Assembly: GCA_041484845.1 (NCBI GenBank)
Contig: JBGPIK010000189.1
Coordinates: forward strand, 1-12,083
Reading direction: 5' to 3'
Length of the DNA: 12,083 nt
From: JBGPIK01 sp041484845
GTDB lineage: Bacteria; Desulfobacterota; Binatia; UBA9968
The notes beneath the pieces were generated by a model that saw only the letters and a list, made by a program, of their open reading frames with translations, was not told where the DNA came from and did no database searches. Both the position numbers and the translations under genes were made by a program. Shown in pieces: positions 1 through 6,253 of this stretch (the stretch's first letter is position 1; the number at the start of each line of letters is the position of its first letter).

Positions 1-1
1 A

Positions 2-1252
2 TCTTGTTTGGAACCCGGGAAGATGGCCTACGACCTTGCTATCGCTACGAGCGGCAGCGCGGTGTTTCGCGCGAGCGCGACGCTTTTCGGGAATGGCGCG
101 CGGGTTTCGTACCTTGACGCCGTTCAGGCGATGGCGGTGGCCGCCCATTGCGGTGAGATGGACGATATCCATGGCGGAGCTGGAACTTGCATCGGCGGCA
201 TGATTGTTCCGGCGCTGGTCGCGATGGCGGAGAGATTCGGTGGCGACGGGCGCCGTTTTCTTGAAGCCGCCGTTGTCGGTTATGAGACCACAGCGCGTGT
301 CGGGCTCGCGATTGACGCACCGCATTTATTTGCTCGTGGATGGTGGCCAAGTTCGGTTTGTGGCGCCTTCGGTGTCGCCGCTGCCGGGGCCAAGTTTTTG
401 GGCTGGCCCGTGGATAAAACGGTCAACGCTCTCGGCATTGCATCGCTTCACGCCGGGGGAATGATCACCGGCGGCAATGAAGGCGCGACGGCGCGCCATT
501 TGATTTTCGGTCGCGCCGCTCAAAATGGGATTGTTTCACTATTGGCGACGGAGCACGGCCTCACCGGCCCCAAGCGCGCCTTCGAAGATCCGCGCGGTTT
601 TTGCTGTACGCTATGCAGCGAGCCGAGATGGGAATACTTGCAGGAAACGGACCGATACCATCTGCTCGACGTTGCCTTCAAGCCGTACCCATGCGCGAGG
701 CAGCTTCATGCCGGCGTCGAGGCGCTGCTTACATTGATCCAGCAATACTCTGTTACTCCCGAGATGATAGAGGAAATCGAGCTGTTGGTTCCGACCGCCA
801 ATGCGACCATGGTGAGTCGCGCGCTGATACCGATCAGCCGCGCTGCCACACTGGGGAGCGGCCAGTACGTCATGGCAGTCACGGCGATTCGCGCGAAGAT
901 GGATCTCAGATCATTTGAATCGGAGTTCTTGAATAGCTTACAAGTATGGAACTTAATGAGTAAAGTGAAAGTAACGGGTGAAGTTGAACTGGATCGCCAT
1001 TTTCCCAAGTATTGGCCGGGTAGGGTGGTTGTCAAAACCTCGGACGGTCGGTCTTGGTCCAAAGAAGTCATCATTCCCAAGGGGGAGAGCGGTAATCCGA
1101 TGAGACCAGAAGAAGTTAAAGAAAAATTCTTATCGCTTGTAATTCCGGTTCTTGGGAAAGCGACGGCGCGAACCGTTATTGAGGAGGCACGATCTTTGAG
1201 CGAGCGCGATTCTTTGGAAGGGTTGCTCTCCGCGCTTCGCCTTTCTTCTTAA
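2..1252 (+). CDS. MmgE/PrpD family protein, 5' end outside window
   Basis: This is a member of the MmgE/PrpD family, which includes 2-methylcitrate dehydratase and cis-aconitate decarboxylase; members dehydrate or decarboxylate small tricarboxylic-type acids in the cytoplasm. Visible family marks, numbered from the TTG at 8, are AHCGEMDDIH (about residues 46-55, the usual AHxxDxDDxH site), FKPYPCARQLHAG in the middle, and GESGNPMRPEEVKEKF near the C-terminus. The frame is open to the left edge, and roughly 70 N-terminal residues are missing compared with the usual length of about 450, so the TTG at 8 is probably not the real start. The stop is TAA at 1250-1252. The family assignment is firm; the substrate cannot be read from sequence, and many such proteins in environmental genomes are not true PrpD. 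Confidence 0.9.
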   Translation, partial: SCLEPGKMAYDLAIATSGSAVFRASATLFGNGARVSYLDAVQAMAVAAHCGEMDDIHGGAGTCIGGMIVPALVAMAERFGGDGRRFLEAAVVGYETTARVGLAIDAPHLFARGWWPSSVCGAFGVAAAGAKFLGWPVDKTVNALGIASLHAGGMITGGNEGATARHLIFGRAAQNGIVSLLATEHGLTGPKRAFEDPRGFCCTLCSEPRWEYLQETDRYHLLDVAFKPYPCARQLHAGVEALLTLIQQYSVTPEMIEEIELLVPTANATMVSRALIPISRAATLGSGQYVMAVTAIRAKMDLRSFESEFLNSLQVWNLMSKVKVTGEVELDRHFPKYWPGRVVVKTSDGRSWSKEVIIPKGESGNPMRPEEVKEKFLSLVIPVLGKATARTVIEEARSLSERDSLEGLLSALRLSS

Positions 1253-1345
1253 ACGGTATTTCTAGGAAAGCGCTTCTGACGGTGAAGCAAATTGCGAACG
1301 AGCCGGCAGAACTGCGACAACTTTCGATCGATGATTTTTCAATCT

Positions 1346-1577
1346 CTGCGGGTTTAATTCCCTGCAGGGTGCTGAGTAAAAGGTATTCTAAGACCTCTAG
1401 TCTGTCATTCCCGAATGCTTCTATCGGGAATCCAGACGAAATCGGAACTGGACCCCCGACCCATTCGACGTGGCTCAGGGTCGTGGTGAGCACAGTCGAA
1501 CCACGATAAAAATGTTCGGGGGTGGCGCCTTTAGGACGGATTCTCAGCAGTGTTTTTTGATACCCCGCAAGGGGTAG
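1346..1577 (+). repeat. Composite palindromic repeat, copy A
   Basis: This is one of three copies of a dispersed element (B at 6254-6488 inverted, C at 8935-9135). In order it holds a start block with GGGTTTAATTCC (1350-1361), a hairpin of the type TCATTCCCG...CGGGAAT (about 1405-1431), a GGAACTGGACCCCC block, a nested palindromic unit beginning CCATTCGAC and ending GTCGAACCAC, the closing arm TTCGGGGGTGG, and an end hairpin TACCCC-GCAA-GGGGTA (1561-1576). No transposase is nearby, so it is probably a REP/MITE-like non-autonomous element. The reverse-strand reading frame across it is an artefact of the repeat. Confidence 0.75.
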
Positions 1578-1682
1578 GATCGGTTGAGGGTTCGCGAAAC
1601 CCATCGTTCTAAGTGGTGAGCTTCGTCGCTGTGCGCCTCTACCCACCCTACATTTTCGGCTCTTAAAACGCGATCACTCTCG

Positions 1683-1702
1683 ATACCCCACAGCAAGGGT
1701 AT
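1683..1702. repeat. Solo hairpin resembling the repeat's end
   Basis: ATACCC (1683-1688) and GGGTAT (1697-1702) form a short hairpin around CACAGCAA. It resembles the TACCCC...GGGGTA terminal hairpin of the composite repeat, about 100 bases from the end of copy A. It may be a decayed fragment of a second insertion. The call rests on one 6-bp stem, so it is weak. Confidence 0.3.
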
Positions 1703-1741
1703 TTCGCACCGTTCTTAGTCAGACAAAAGAGACGGTAATAG

Positions 1742-2023
1742 ATAGGCTTCACCTTCGAAACACCGCGCCAGTCCTCGACCCTATACTTTGCGGCGTTTGA
1801 TTGGAGGGGTGCCCGTTCGCAGATTTTTGCGCACGACCGAGATTCTCAGTTGCTAGAGGATGTAATCGCAGCGACAGCGGTTCGAATCGCGATTGGAATC
1901 TCGACGGCTAAGGAAGTTGAACGAGGCAAGAGTTTCGCGCACAGTTACGAGTTAATGGGAAAGTTTGTGCTCATGGTTTTTCCGGCGACCAGAGGCGGCT
2001 GGCCCTGCACAATTCAATTATAG
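1742..2023 (+). pseudogene. Possible remnant reading frame, unrecognised
   Basis: Between the stop at 1739-1741 and the TAG at 2021-2023 there is an open frame of 93 codons without an ATG. Its middle reads like protein (EDVIAATAVRIAIGISTAKE, then KSFAHSYELMGKFVLMVF), with an amphipathic pattern and no low-complexity bias. The only plausible start is TTG at 1850, without a ribosome binding site. It overlaps the end of the opposite-strand gene at 1971 by 53 bases. I recognise no family. It could be the 3' end of a gene truncated upstream, or chance. Confidence 0.2.
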
Positions 2024-2369
2024 TCCGAAATAATTTCTCGTCCTGGACCCATTTCGTCCCATGGTACTGAGCTTCTCGATCGGAAGTCTTGACCCATTCC
2101 CATTCACTTAGATAACCGTGCTCCGGGTTATCGCCCCACGGCTCCTGAAACTCGTCGCCATCTCGGACAACCAGCAACTCGACATCGGCGCGTCTGAAGC
2201 GAACGTCGGCGCGCAGCCGCTGGAACGTATCTTCGTCAGCAAAAGCAAGCAGCGCCCAGAGGGAGCCGGGACGCACGTGGGTTTTTACAGGATAGGCGAG
2301 ACGCCAGACCTCGCGAATGCCTGGATGCGCCCGGGTGATCTTTGTAAGGAAAGCGTCGATCTTCCGCAT
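1971..2369 (-). CDS. Small nucleotidyltransferase-like protein, catalytic residues lost
   Basis: The product is 132 residues. Its segment HPGIREVWRLAYPVKTHV (residues 14-31), followed by RPGSLWALLAFADE, has the layout of small nucleotidyltransferase-fold proteins, where one expects LFGSRA... and then PDSDWDLL. Here the Gly-Ser of the active-site loop reads Ala-Tyr, and the Asp-x-Asp pair reads SLWA, so metal binding and catalysis should be gone. The rest (RRADVELLVVRDGDEF, SEWEWVKTSDREAQY, CRASRLW) follows the same small family as I know it. I chose ATG 2369 because the frame upstream does not look like protein and overlaps the methyltransferase gene. No clear ribosome binding site precedes it. 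It lies 142 bases downstream of the methyltransferase on the same strand and may be cotranscribed. Family placement is from memory of motifs. Confidence 0.55.
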   Translation of the reverse strand: MRKIDAFLTKITRAHPGIREVWRLAYPVKTHVRPGSLWALLAFADEDTFQRLRADVRFRRADVELLVVRDGDEFQEPWGDNPEHGYLSEWEWVKTSDREAQYHGTKWVQDEKLFRTIIELCRASRLWSPEKP

Positions 2370-2473
2370 AAACACAAGTGGATTTACAATGTGATTAAAT
2401 AGCACATTCTTAGGCTGGTCTGATTTCGTAAAGCAAGCGCCGGCGCTTAGGAATCGCAACGGTTGAAATTCTT

Positions 2474-2491
2474 GGCTGAGCGAACTCAGCC
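2474..2491 (-). other. Hairpin between methyltransferase and downstream gene
   Basis: GGCTGAG (2474-2480) pairs perfectly with CTCAGCC (2485-2491) around a CGAA loop. On the minus strand it lies just past the methyltransferase stop. There is no T run after it, so it may be an RNA processing or attenuation element rather than a standard intrinsic terminator. Confidence 0.35.
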
Positions 2492-2500
2492 TGGTGAAGA

Positions 2501-2514
2501 TGAAACATGTTTCA
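2501..2514. promoter_or_regulatory. Perfect 14-bp palindrome over stop codon
   Basis: TGAAACATGTTTCA is a perfect palindrome and overlaps the stop codon of the minus-strand methyltransferase gene. It has the size and symmetry of a dimeric repressor operator and would sit upstream of the nucleotidyltransferase-like gene. No promoter could be recognised next to it, so the function is a guess. Confidence 0.25.
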
Positions 2515-3110
2515 TCCCTTGATCTCGATCCAGAGGCCTCCCTCGGTCGAAATCCGGGCACACGATGCAACCCCCGCTGTGCTCAGGAGCCGCTCTGCTT
2601 CCTCAATGGTGATCCTTTGCTTACCTATTTCCGCGTTCCATTTCTTCGAGCGCTCACCGATGGGATCGATGACCGTCTCCGGAGTTAGCGGACCGTACCC
2701 GCCGCCCACCCAGGCCCAGCCGCCGGGGCGCAGCACCCTCTTGATCTCGCGTAACAATGGTGGAGTGAGGAAAAAAAAGCGCCTCGTACCAGCACAAGAT
2801 CGAATAATCCGTCCGGCTCCGGAATCGCTTCGATGGGTGCACAGCGTACGACGAGGCGGGATGAACAGCCCTTTTCACGAGCCTGATGGGCTGCCCAGCG
2901 CAGCACTCGCTCCGACTCATCTATCACCTTGGCGCAAAATCCACTGCTTTTGGCGAGCAGGCTTACGGCCAGTCCACCCGCAAAGGGACCGAGATCCAAA
3001 ACATAACCCGACCGCACTCCCGAGACGTTAAGCACGTGATCAGCCATGAACGGATAGACGGGAACCCAGAGGGTATTGATCGCCTCTATAATGTCTTCAT
3101 CGCGTTTCAT
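2512..3110 (-). pseudogene. Class I SAM-dependent methyltransferase, frameshifted
   Basis: Two minus-strand frames together make one methyltransferase of about 199 residues. The first (start 3110) carries motif I, YVLDLGPFAGGLAV (about residues 36-49), and the acidic motif FDLVLVRGAFF. The second frame supplies LREIKRVLRPGGWAWVGGGYG (post-motif region) and ends ...GGLWIEIKG. They join at a run of eight T on the coding strand (plus positions 2771-2778): one extra T restores GAFFFLTPPLLREIKRVL. Homopolymer deletion, sequencing error, or slippage on U-UUU-UUU are all possible; a -1 slip would restore the frame. The start ATG 3110 has no ribosome binding site and overlaps a short upstream frame ending at 3097, which would allow translational coupling. 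The substrate is unknown. Confidence 0.75.
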
Positions 3111-3234
3111 TCATGTCGTGGTGATTGGCTTTTCGCGTCGCCGATGTCCATACCCTTGGATGCGGCGATTTTTTTAATTTAAGAACTCTCACCAACGCGT
3201 CAAACACGCTATCATTGACTTCGAACGAATTCAT
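3097..3234 (-). CDS. Possible 45-residue leader peptide
   Basis: This is a short minus-strand frame, MNSFEVNDSVFDALVRVL to HHDMNETR. GGGAAG lies about five bases before its ATG (3234), a better ribosome binding site than the methyltransferase has. Its stop TGA (3097-3099) lies 11 bases inside the methyltransferase gene, so the two overlap by 14 bases, an arrangement typical of translational coupling. The same ATG-proximal sequence TCTTCCCATGA (plus strand) occurs twice, around 3240 and 3280. No family is recognisable. It may be a chance ORF. Confidence 0.25.
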   Translation of the reverse strand: MNSFEVNDSVFDALVRVLKLKKSPHPRVWTSATRKANHHDMNETR

Positions 3235-3424
3235 GTCGTCTTCCCATGATAGTACATTTTCGTTTAGGGCCGGCTCATCTTCCCATGACCGATGGCCATC
3301 GAACCTTCCAAATGCCCGCGAAACGTCTCGTGTTATCCAGCTATGACGCCTGGCACCGCCCTTGCTCTGATTTGCAGAGACCAGAATGGCTGATCCAATG
3401 GACCCAAAGGAAGGCGAAACAAAG

Positions 3425-3778
3425 ATGGACAGATATACAAAAGCATTCTCACTGCAAATATTCGCGCTGATTCTTGCCGTTATCATGCTTGCCGCTTGTT
3501 CCGGCGGACCCATGACAACGAGAGAAAAAGGAGCGGGCATTGGCGCCCTCGGCGGGGCCGCCGCCGGCGGTATCATTGGCGCGACCGTGGGGCATCCCGG
3601 AGCTGGCGCTGCTATCGGCGGGGCCCTGGGCCTGGGTGCCGGCGCGCTCGTTGGAGATTACATGCAGGGCCAGGAACAATCACAGTACCAGCAAAATCAA
3701 CAGCAGATCCAGCAGAACCAGAGGGAAATCGAACGCAATCGGCAGGAAAGTCAGCGGCTGCGTCAAACCGAATATTAG
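3425..3778 (+). CDS. Glycine-zipper lipoprotein
   Basis: The 117-residue product is a small envelope lipoprotein. From ATG 3425 it has a basic N-terminus (MDRYTK), a hydrophobic segment (LQIFALILAVIML) and a lipobox LAAC, so Cys-25 should be lipidated and the protein anchored in a membrane. A Gly/Ala-rich block follows, with repeated GxxxG spacing (GAGIGALGGAAAGGIIGATVG, then GAAIGGALGLGAGALVG), the pattern of the glycine-zipper OmpA-like/SlyB-type domain. The C-terminal 45 residues are Gln/Arg/Asn-rich (QQNQQQIQQNQREIERNRQE) and probably form a coiled coil. ATG 3425 is preferred over ATG 3386 because AAGGAAGG lies about nine bases before it and the lipobox then falls at a normal distance. 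Role: probably envelope structure or stress; no partner is apparent. Confidence 0.85.
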   Translation: MDRYTKAFSLQIFALILAVIMLAACSGGPMTTREKGAGIGALGGAAAGGIIGATVGHPGAGAAIGGALGLGAGALVGDYMQGQEQSQYQQNQQQIQQNQREIERNRQESQRLRQTEY

Positions 3779-3785
3779 CAATCTG

Positions 3786-3807
3786 TGCGGCCGGATCTCG
3801 CGCCGCA
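3786..3807 (+). terminator. Weak hairpin after lipoprotein gene
   Basis: TGCGGC (3786-3791) and GCCGCA (3802-3807) flank a 10-base loop just past the lipoprotein stop. No T run follows. It could reduce readthrough into the MFS gene. Confidence 0.25.
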
Positions 3808-3858
3808 AACTAGCCTTCTGTCCCCTCTTCCGGTTGCGCATACGCCGCCTTCAGAAAT

Positions 3859-5217
3859 TTGCGGAAGATTGCGCTATCCGAATGTTCGGGATATCTAGAT
3901 CAAGTGCGAACATCTGTTGCGGCGACTTCCAAGAACCGGCCGCCCCTATCGACGACTTTTTTTTACGGATGGGTGGCTGTAGCACTTTGCTTTCTCACTA
4001 CCTTGGTCGGTGCCGGCATCCGTTCGGCACCCACAGTCTTTATCCATCCCTTAGAAACGGAGTTTGGCTGGAGTCGCGCGGAAATCGGCTTTGCCGTAAG
4101 CATCAATCTTTTACTTTACGGTCTTGCCGCGCCCCTTAGCGGCTGGCTCATCGATCGTGTTGGCGCCCGGCGGGTTATGGTCGGAAGCCTGGCCTGTTTG
4201 GCTCTGGGCGTTGGATTGACAACCCTGATACGGGACTACTGGCACCTGCTCTTACTGTGGGGGGCTGTCGTCGGACTGTCTGCCGGGGGTACAGCCTCCG
4301 TGCTTTCAGCGGCTGTGGCCAGCCGTTGGTTTGTCGCGCGGCGTGGCCTGGTGCTGGGCATCCTCAACAGCGCCAACTCGACGGGGCAGCTCATCTTTCT
4401 TCCTCTCATGATGACCGTGATCGTGACCGTGGGATGGCGTGGCGGCTCTTTGCTTCTTTTCTTCGTAGCGCTCGGACTGATCCCGTTCGTGGCGCTGTGG
4501 ATGCGCGACGATCCCGCCGACATCGGTTTGGCCCCTTACGGAGCCGTTCCCGTCGCTGATTCCTGTGGCGCAGCGGGGTCCTCATCTGAGGATTCCGAAC
4601 GCGTTCCTCTCCTTCGTGCCATGAGATCCTCGACCTTCTGGCTTTTAGCAGCGAGTTATTTTGTTTGCGGCGGAACCGCCAACGGCCTGGTGGGAACGCA
4701 CCTCATCCCCCATGCGATCGACCGCGGAATCCCTGCGGTTGCTGCTGCCGCGACCGTCGGAGTCATGGGAGGACTCAACTTCGTGGGTACGACATTCTCA
4801 GGTTGGATCATTGACCGTGTGGCGCCAAAAAAGTGGCTCGCGCTCATATTCGTCTTGCGGGGCCTATCGCTTTTCATTTTACCGTTCGTCACGAACTTTT
4901 CCGGCCTCTTTATTTTCGCCGTGATCTACGGACTCGACTGGTTCGCCACTGTCGCACCCACGATCGCCATCACCTCCGATACCTTTGGCAAACGCTCGGT
5001 GGGCATCATCTACGGCTGGATTTTTGTTTTTCACCAAATGGGAGGCGCCGTGGCGGCCACGGCGGCGGGAGTTGTTCGGGTCGCGATGGGACAGTATCAT
5101 TATGCGTTTTTGGCCGGCGGCGTCATGGCGATGATCGCAGCCGGTCTGGCTCTGAGCATCCGCTCGGAGCCCATCTCGCCGCCGCTCGGTGGAGGCACGG
5201 AAGTCGCACCCGCGTAG
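3859..5217 (+). CDS. MFS transporter, oxalate/formate- or monocarboxylate-type
   Basis: A 12-helix major facilitator of up to 452 residues that should move a small organic acid across the inner membrane. Helix 1 starts at FFYGWVAVALCFLTT; the loop after helix 2 holds the MFS signature GWLIDRVGARRVM, and the matching site in the second half is GWIIDRVAPKKWL. A hydrophilic central loop (AVPVADSCGAAGSSSEDSERVP) separates the two six-helix halves. The FYGW opening and EFGWSRAEIGFA are typical of the OFA/MCT-like branch. The start is uncertain: TTG 3859 and GTG 3904 are both possible and neither has a clear ribosome binding site; no ATG is available upstream before the TAG at 3811. The gene stands alone; the palindromic repeat 60 bases after the stop may end transcription. 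The substrate is unknown. Confidence 0.85.
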   Translation: MRKIALSECSGYLDQVRTSVAATSKNRPPLSTTFFYGWVAVALCFLTTLVGAGIRSAPTVFIHPLETEFGWSRAEIGFAVSINLLLYGLAAPLSGWLIDRVGARRVMVGSLACLALGVGLTTLIRDYWHLLLLWGAVVGLSAGGTASVLSAAVASRWFVARRGLVLGILNSANSTGQLIFLPLMMTVIVTVGWRGGSLLLFFVALGLIPFVALWMRDDPADIGLAPYGAVPVADSCGAAGSSSEDSERVPLLRAMRSSTFWLLAASYFVCGGTANGLVGTHLIPHAIDRGIPAVAAAATVGVMGGLNFVGTTFSGWIIDRVAPKKWLALIFVLRGLSLFILPFVTNFSGLFIFAVIYGLDWFATVAPTIAITSDTFGKRSVGIIYGWIFVFHQMGGAVAATAAGVVRVAMGQYHYAFLAGGVMAMIAAGLALSIRSEPISPPLGGGTEVAPA

Positions 5218-5232
5218 TGTTGTGACTCAGAA

Positions 5233-5340
5233 GTTCGTTTAAAAACTCCCAACAATGGCAGCGGCTGAACTCGCAGTCAAATCCCCCTTTGTCCGCCTTT
5301 TTCAAAGGGGGGCAGGGGGGATTTTTGGACAAACGAAACT
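5233..5340. repeat. MITE-like palindromic repeat, C-rich/G-rich core
   Basis: The core AAATCCCCC (5279-5287) pairs with GGGGGATTT (5316-5324), and inside it CCTTT pairs with AAAGG. This is a common type of intergenic palindrome in uncultured proteobacteria-like genomes. Outer arms AGTTCGTTT (from 5232) and AAACGAAACT (to 5341) are a near inverted repeat, so the whole may be one small element with terminal inverted repeats. It lies just past the MFS stop and could fold as its terminator (G-rich arm followed by ATTTTT). Confidence 0.5.
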
Positions 5341-5425
5341 TGCGAAATCAATTCAATTCACCAAGGTGAGAGTGACTTTGACGCTGCCGTGACGCTCGGC
5401 TCTGCCGGCTCGATGATAGTTGCCT

Positions 5426-5455
5426 TTGACATGACCGGCGTGCCTCAACTATAGT
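5426..5455 (+). promoter_or_regulatory. Sigma-70-like promoter candidate for selenoprotein gene
   Basis: A perfect TTGACA (5426-5431) is followed after 18 bases by TATAGT (5450-5455). It lies about 190 bases before the selenoprotein start, which would give a long 5' leader containing the hairpin at 5532-5576. It is the best promoter-like pair in the intergenic region 5218-5649. Call from sequence match only. Confidence 0.35.
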
Positions 5456-5531
5456 CGCTGGTGAGGGTTCAAGCGAGCTTTTACGGATAACGTAGCGCGG
5501 CATAACCGCAATCAAACGAAAACAGCCGAAG

Positions 5532-5576
5532 CCCCCTCTTACATCTTCCTCGTCGCGGGGGAGAGAAGAGAGGGGG
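5532..5576 (+). repeat. C/T- and G/A-rich inverted repeat in leader
   Basis: CCCCCTCT (5532-5539) pairs perfectly with AGAGGGGG (5569-5576); the inside also has pairing purine/pyrimidine tracts. It resembles the widespread CCCTCTCCC...GGGAGAGGG intergenic repeats. It sits 60-75 bases before the selenoprotein ribosome binding site and could affect leader structure. Confidence 0.4.
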
Positions 5577-5649
5577 AGTGCTGAGTGCCGTCAGAAACTT
5601 GCGCGAACGGAGAAAATTTAAAAGGACAGTAGTACGAGGAGGTTCTCAT

Positions 5650-6204
5650 ATGATTGTGCTCAGTCCGGAAGGAAAAGCGCAGACCTCGGCATCGCGCGTC
5701 GCCGCTTTACCGCGATTCTCGGATCTGCGCGGCAAGGTTATTGGATTACTGGACAATAGTAAGCCGAACGCGGATAAACTCGAAGAGCGTTTCGCGCAGT
5801 TGCTCCGAGAGCGACTCGGCGTTGCCGGTATTGTCAAGCGGCGCAAATTAACCGCGCAACAGGGTGCGCCCAAGGCATTTCTTGATGAACTGGCCTCGCA
5901 GGCGGATTTCGTCATCAGCGGTCTCGGCGATTGAGGTTCGTGCACGTCGTGGAGTGTCCACGACTCTATCGAGCTACAAAAGCGCGGCAGGTTTGCGGTG
6001 ACTCTGATCACTCATGCCTTTGAGGCGTTAGCGAAATCCGAAAAAGAAGCATTTGGCGCGCCGGATCATCCGGTGCTGGTCGTGCAGCATCCCATTGGCA
6101 CGGTCAAACCCGACGAAGTCAATAAACGCGCCGATGCGGCTTTTGACAAACTCGTTGAAATGCTAGTTGAACCGCAGCAGCAAAAAGCCGCAGCGGCAAG
6201 TTAA
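5650..6204 (+). CDS. UGSC-family selenoprotein (TGA = Sec at residue 95)
   Basis: Read through the TGA at 5932-5934, the frame encodes 184 residues with selenocysteine at 95 and TAA at 6202-6204. The N-terminal half has DLRGKVIGLLDNSKPNADKL (residues 26-45) and FVISGLGD just before the Sec; then come U-G-S-C (95-98), TSWSVHDSIEL and a C-terminal alpha/beta part (APDHPVLVVQHPIGTVKPDE). This matches the UGSC (seleno)protein family, in which the first motif residue is Sec or Cys. The redox pair would be Sec-95 and Cys-98; family function is not established, and a thiol redox role is inference. ATG 5650 is chosen over GTG 5578 because GAGGAGG (5636-5642) lies seven bases upstream. Translation needs the SECIS-like hairpin at 5946-5964 and SelB, SelA and tRNA-Sec from elsewhere. 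Conventional calling yields two short false ORFs. Confidence 0.9.
5946..5964 (+). promoter_or_regulatory. Bacterial SECIS-like hairpin
   Basis: GTCGTGGA (5946-5953) pairs perfectly with TCCACGAC (5957-5964), leaving a GTG loop, or an AGTGT loop if the last A-T pair opens. The loop begins 18-19 bases after the TGA, and a G is among its first two bases. Both fit the known pattern for bacterial SECIS elements, which lie inside the coding sequence just after the Sec codon. This supports UGA recoding at 5932. Confidence 0.75.
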
Positions 6205-6209
6205 CCGAA

Positions 6210-6239
6210 AAATCCCCGCCGGATATCCGGTGGGGATTT
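6210..6239 (+). terminator. Strong terminator-like hairpin after selenoprotein gene
   Basis: AAATCCCC (6210-6217) pairs with GGGGATTT (6232-6239), and inside it a G-T wobble and CCGG/CCGG continue the stem to an ATAT loop, 13 pairs in all. It starts six bases after the stop, and the 3' arm ends in TTT followed by CATTTC. It should end the selenoprotein transcript, which suggests the next gene has its own promoter or depends on readthrough. Confidence 0.7.
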
Positions 6240-6253
6240 CATTTCTCGTGAAA

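Noticed and set aside
706..1080. 124-codon minus-strand ORF
   Set aside because: Antisense shadow of the conserved MmgE/PrpD coding sequence.
1176..1646. 156-codon minus-strand ORF
   Set aside because: It runs across repeat A and the end of the MmgE/PrpD gene; the same peptide (HFYRGSTVLTTTLSHVEWVGG) would come from repeat B, so it is repeat-derived.
3235..3576. N-terminal 114 codons of a minus-strand frame (start 3576) leading into the 45-residue frame
   Set aside because: It is antisense to the clearly coding lipoprotein gene; only the part from ATG 3234 has a ribosome binding site.
5578..5649. GTG 5578 as start of the selenoprotein
   Set aside because: It lies in a repeat-like leader, while ATG 5650 has a consensus ribosome binding site and fits the family length.
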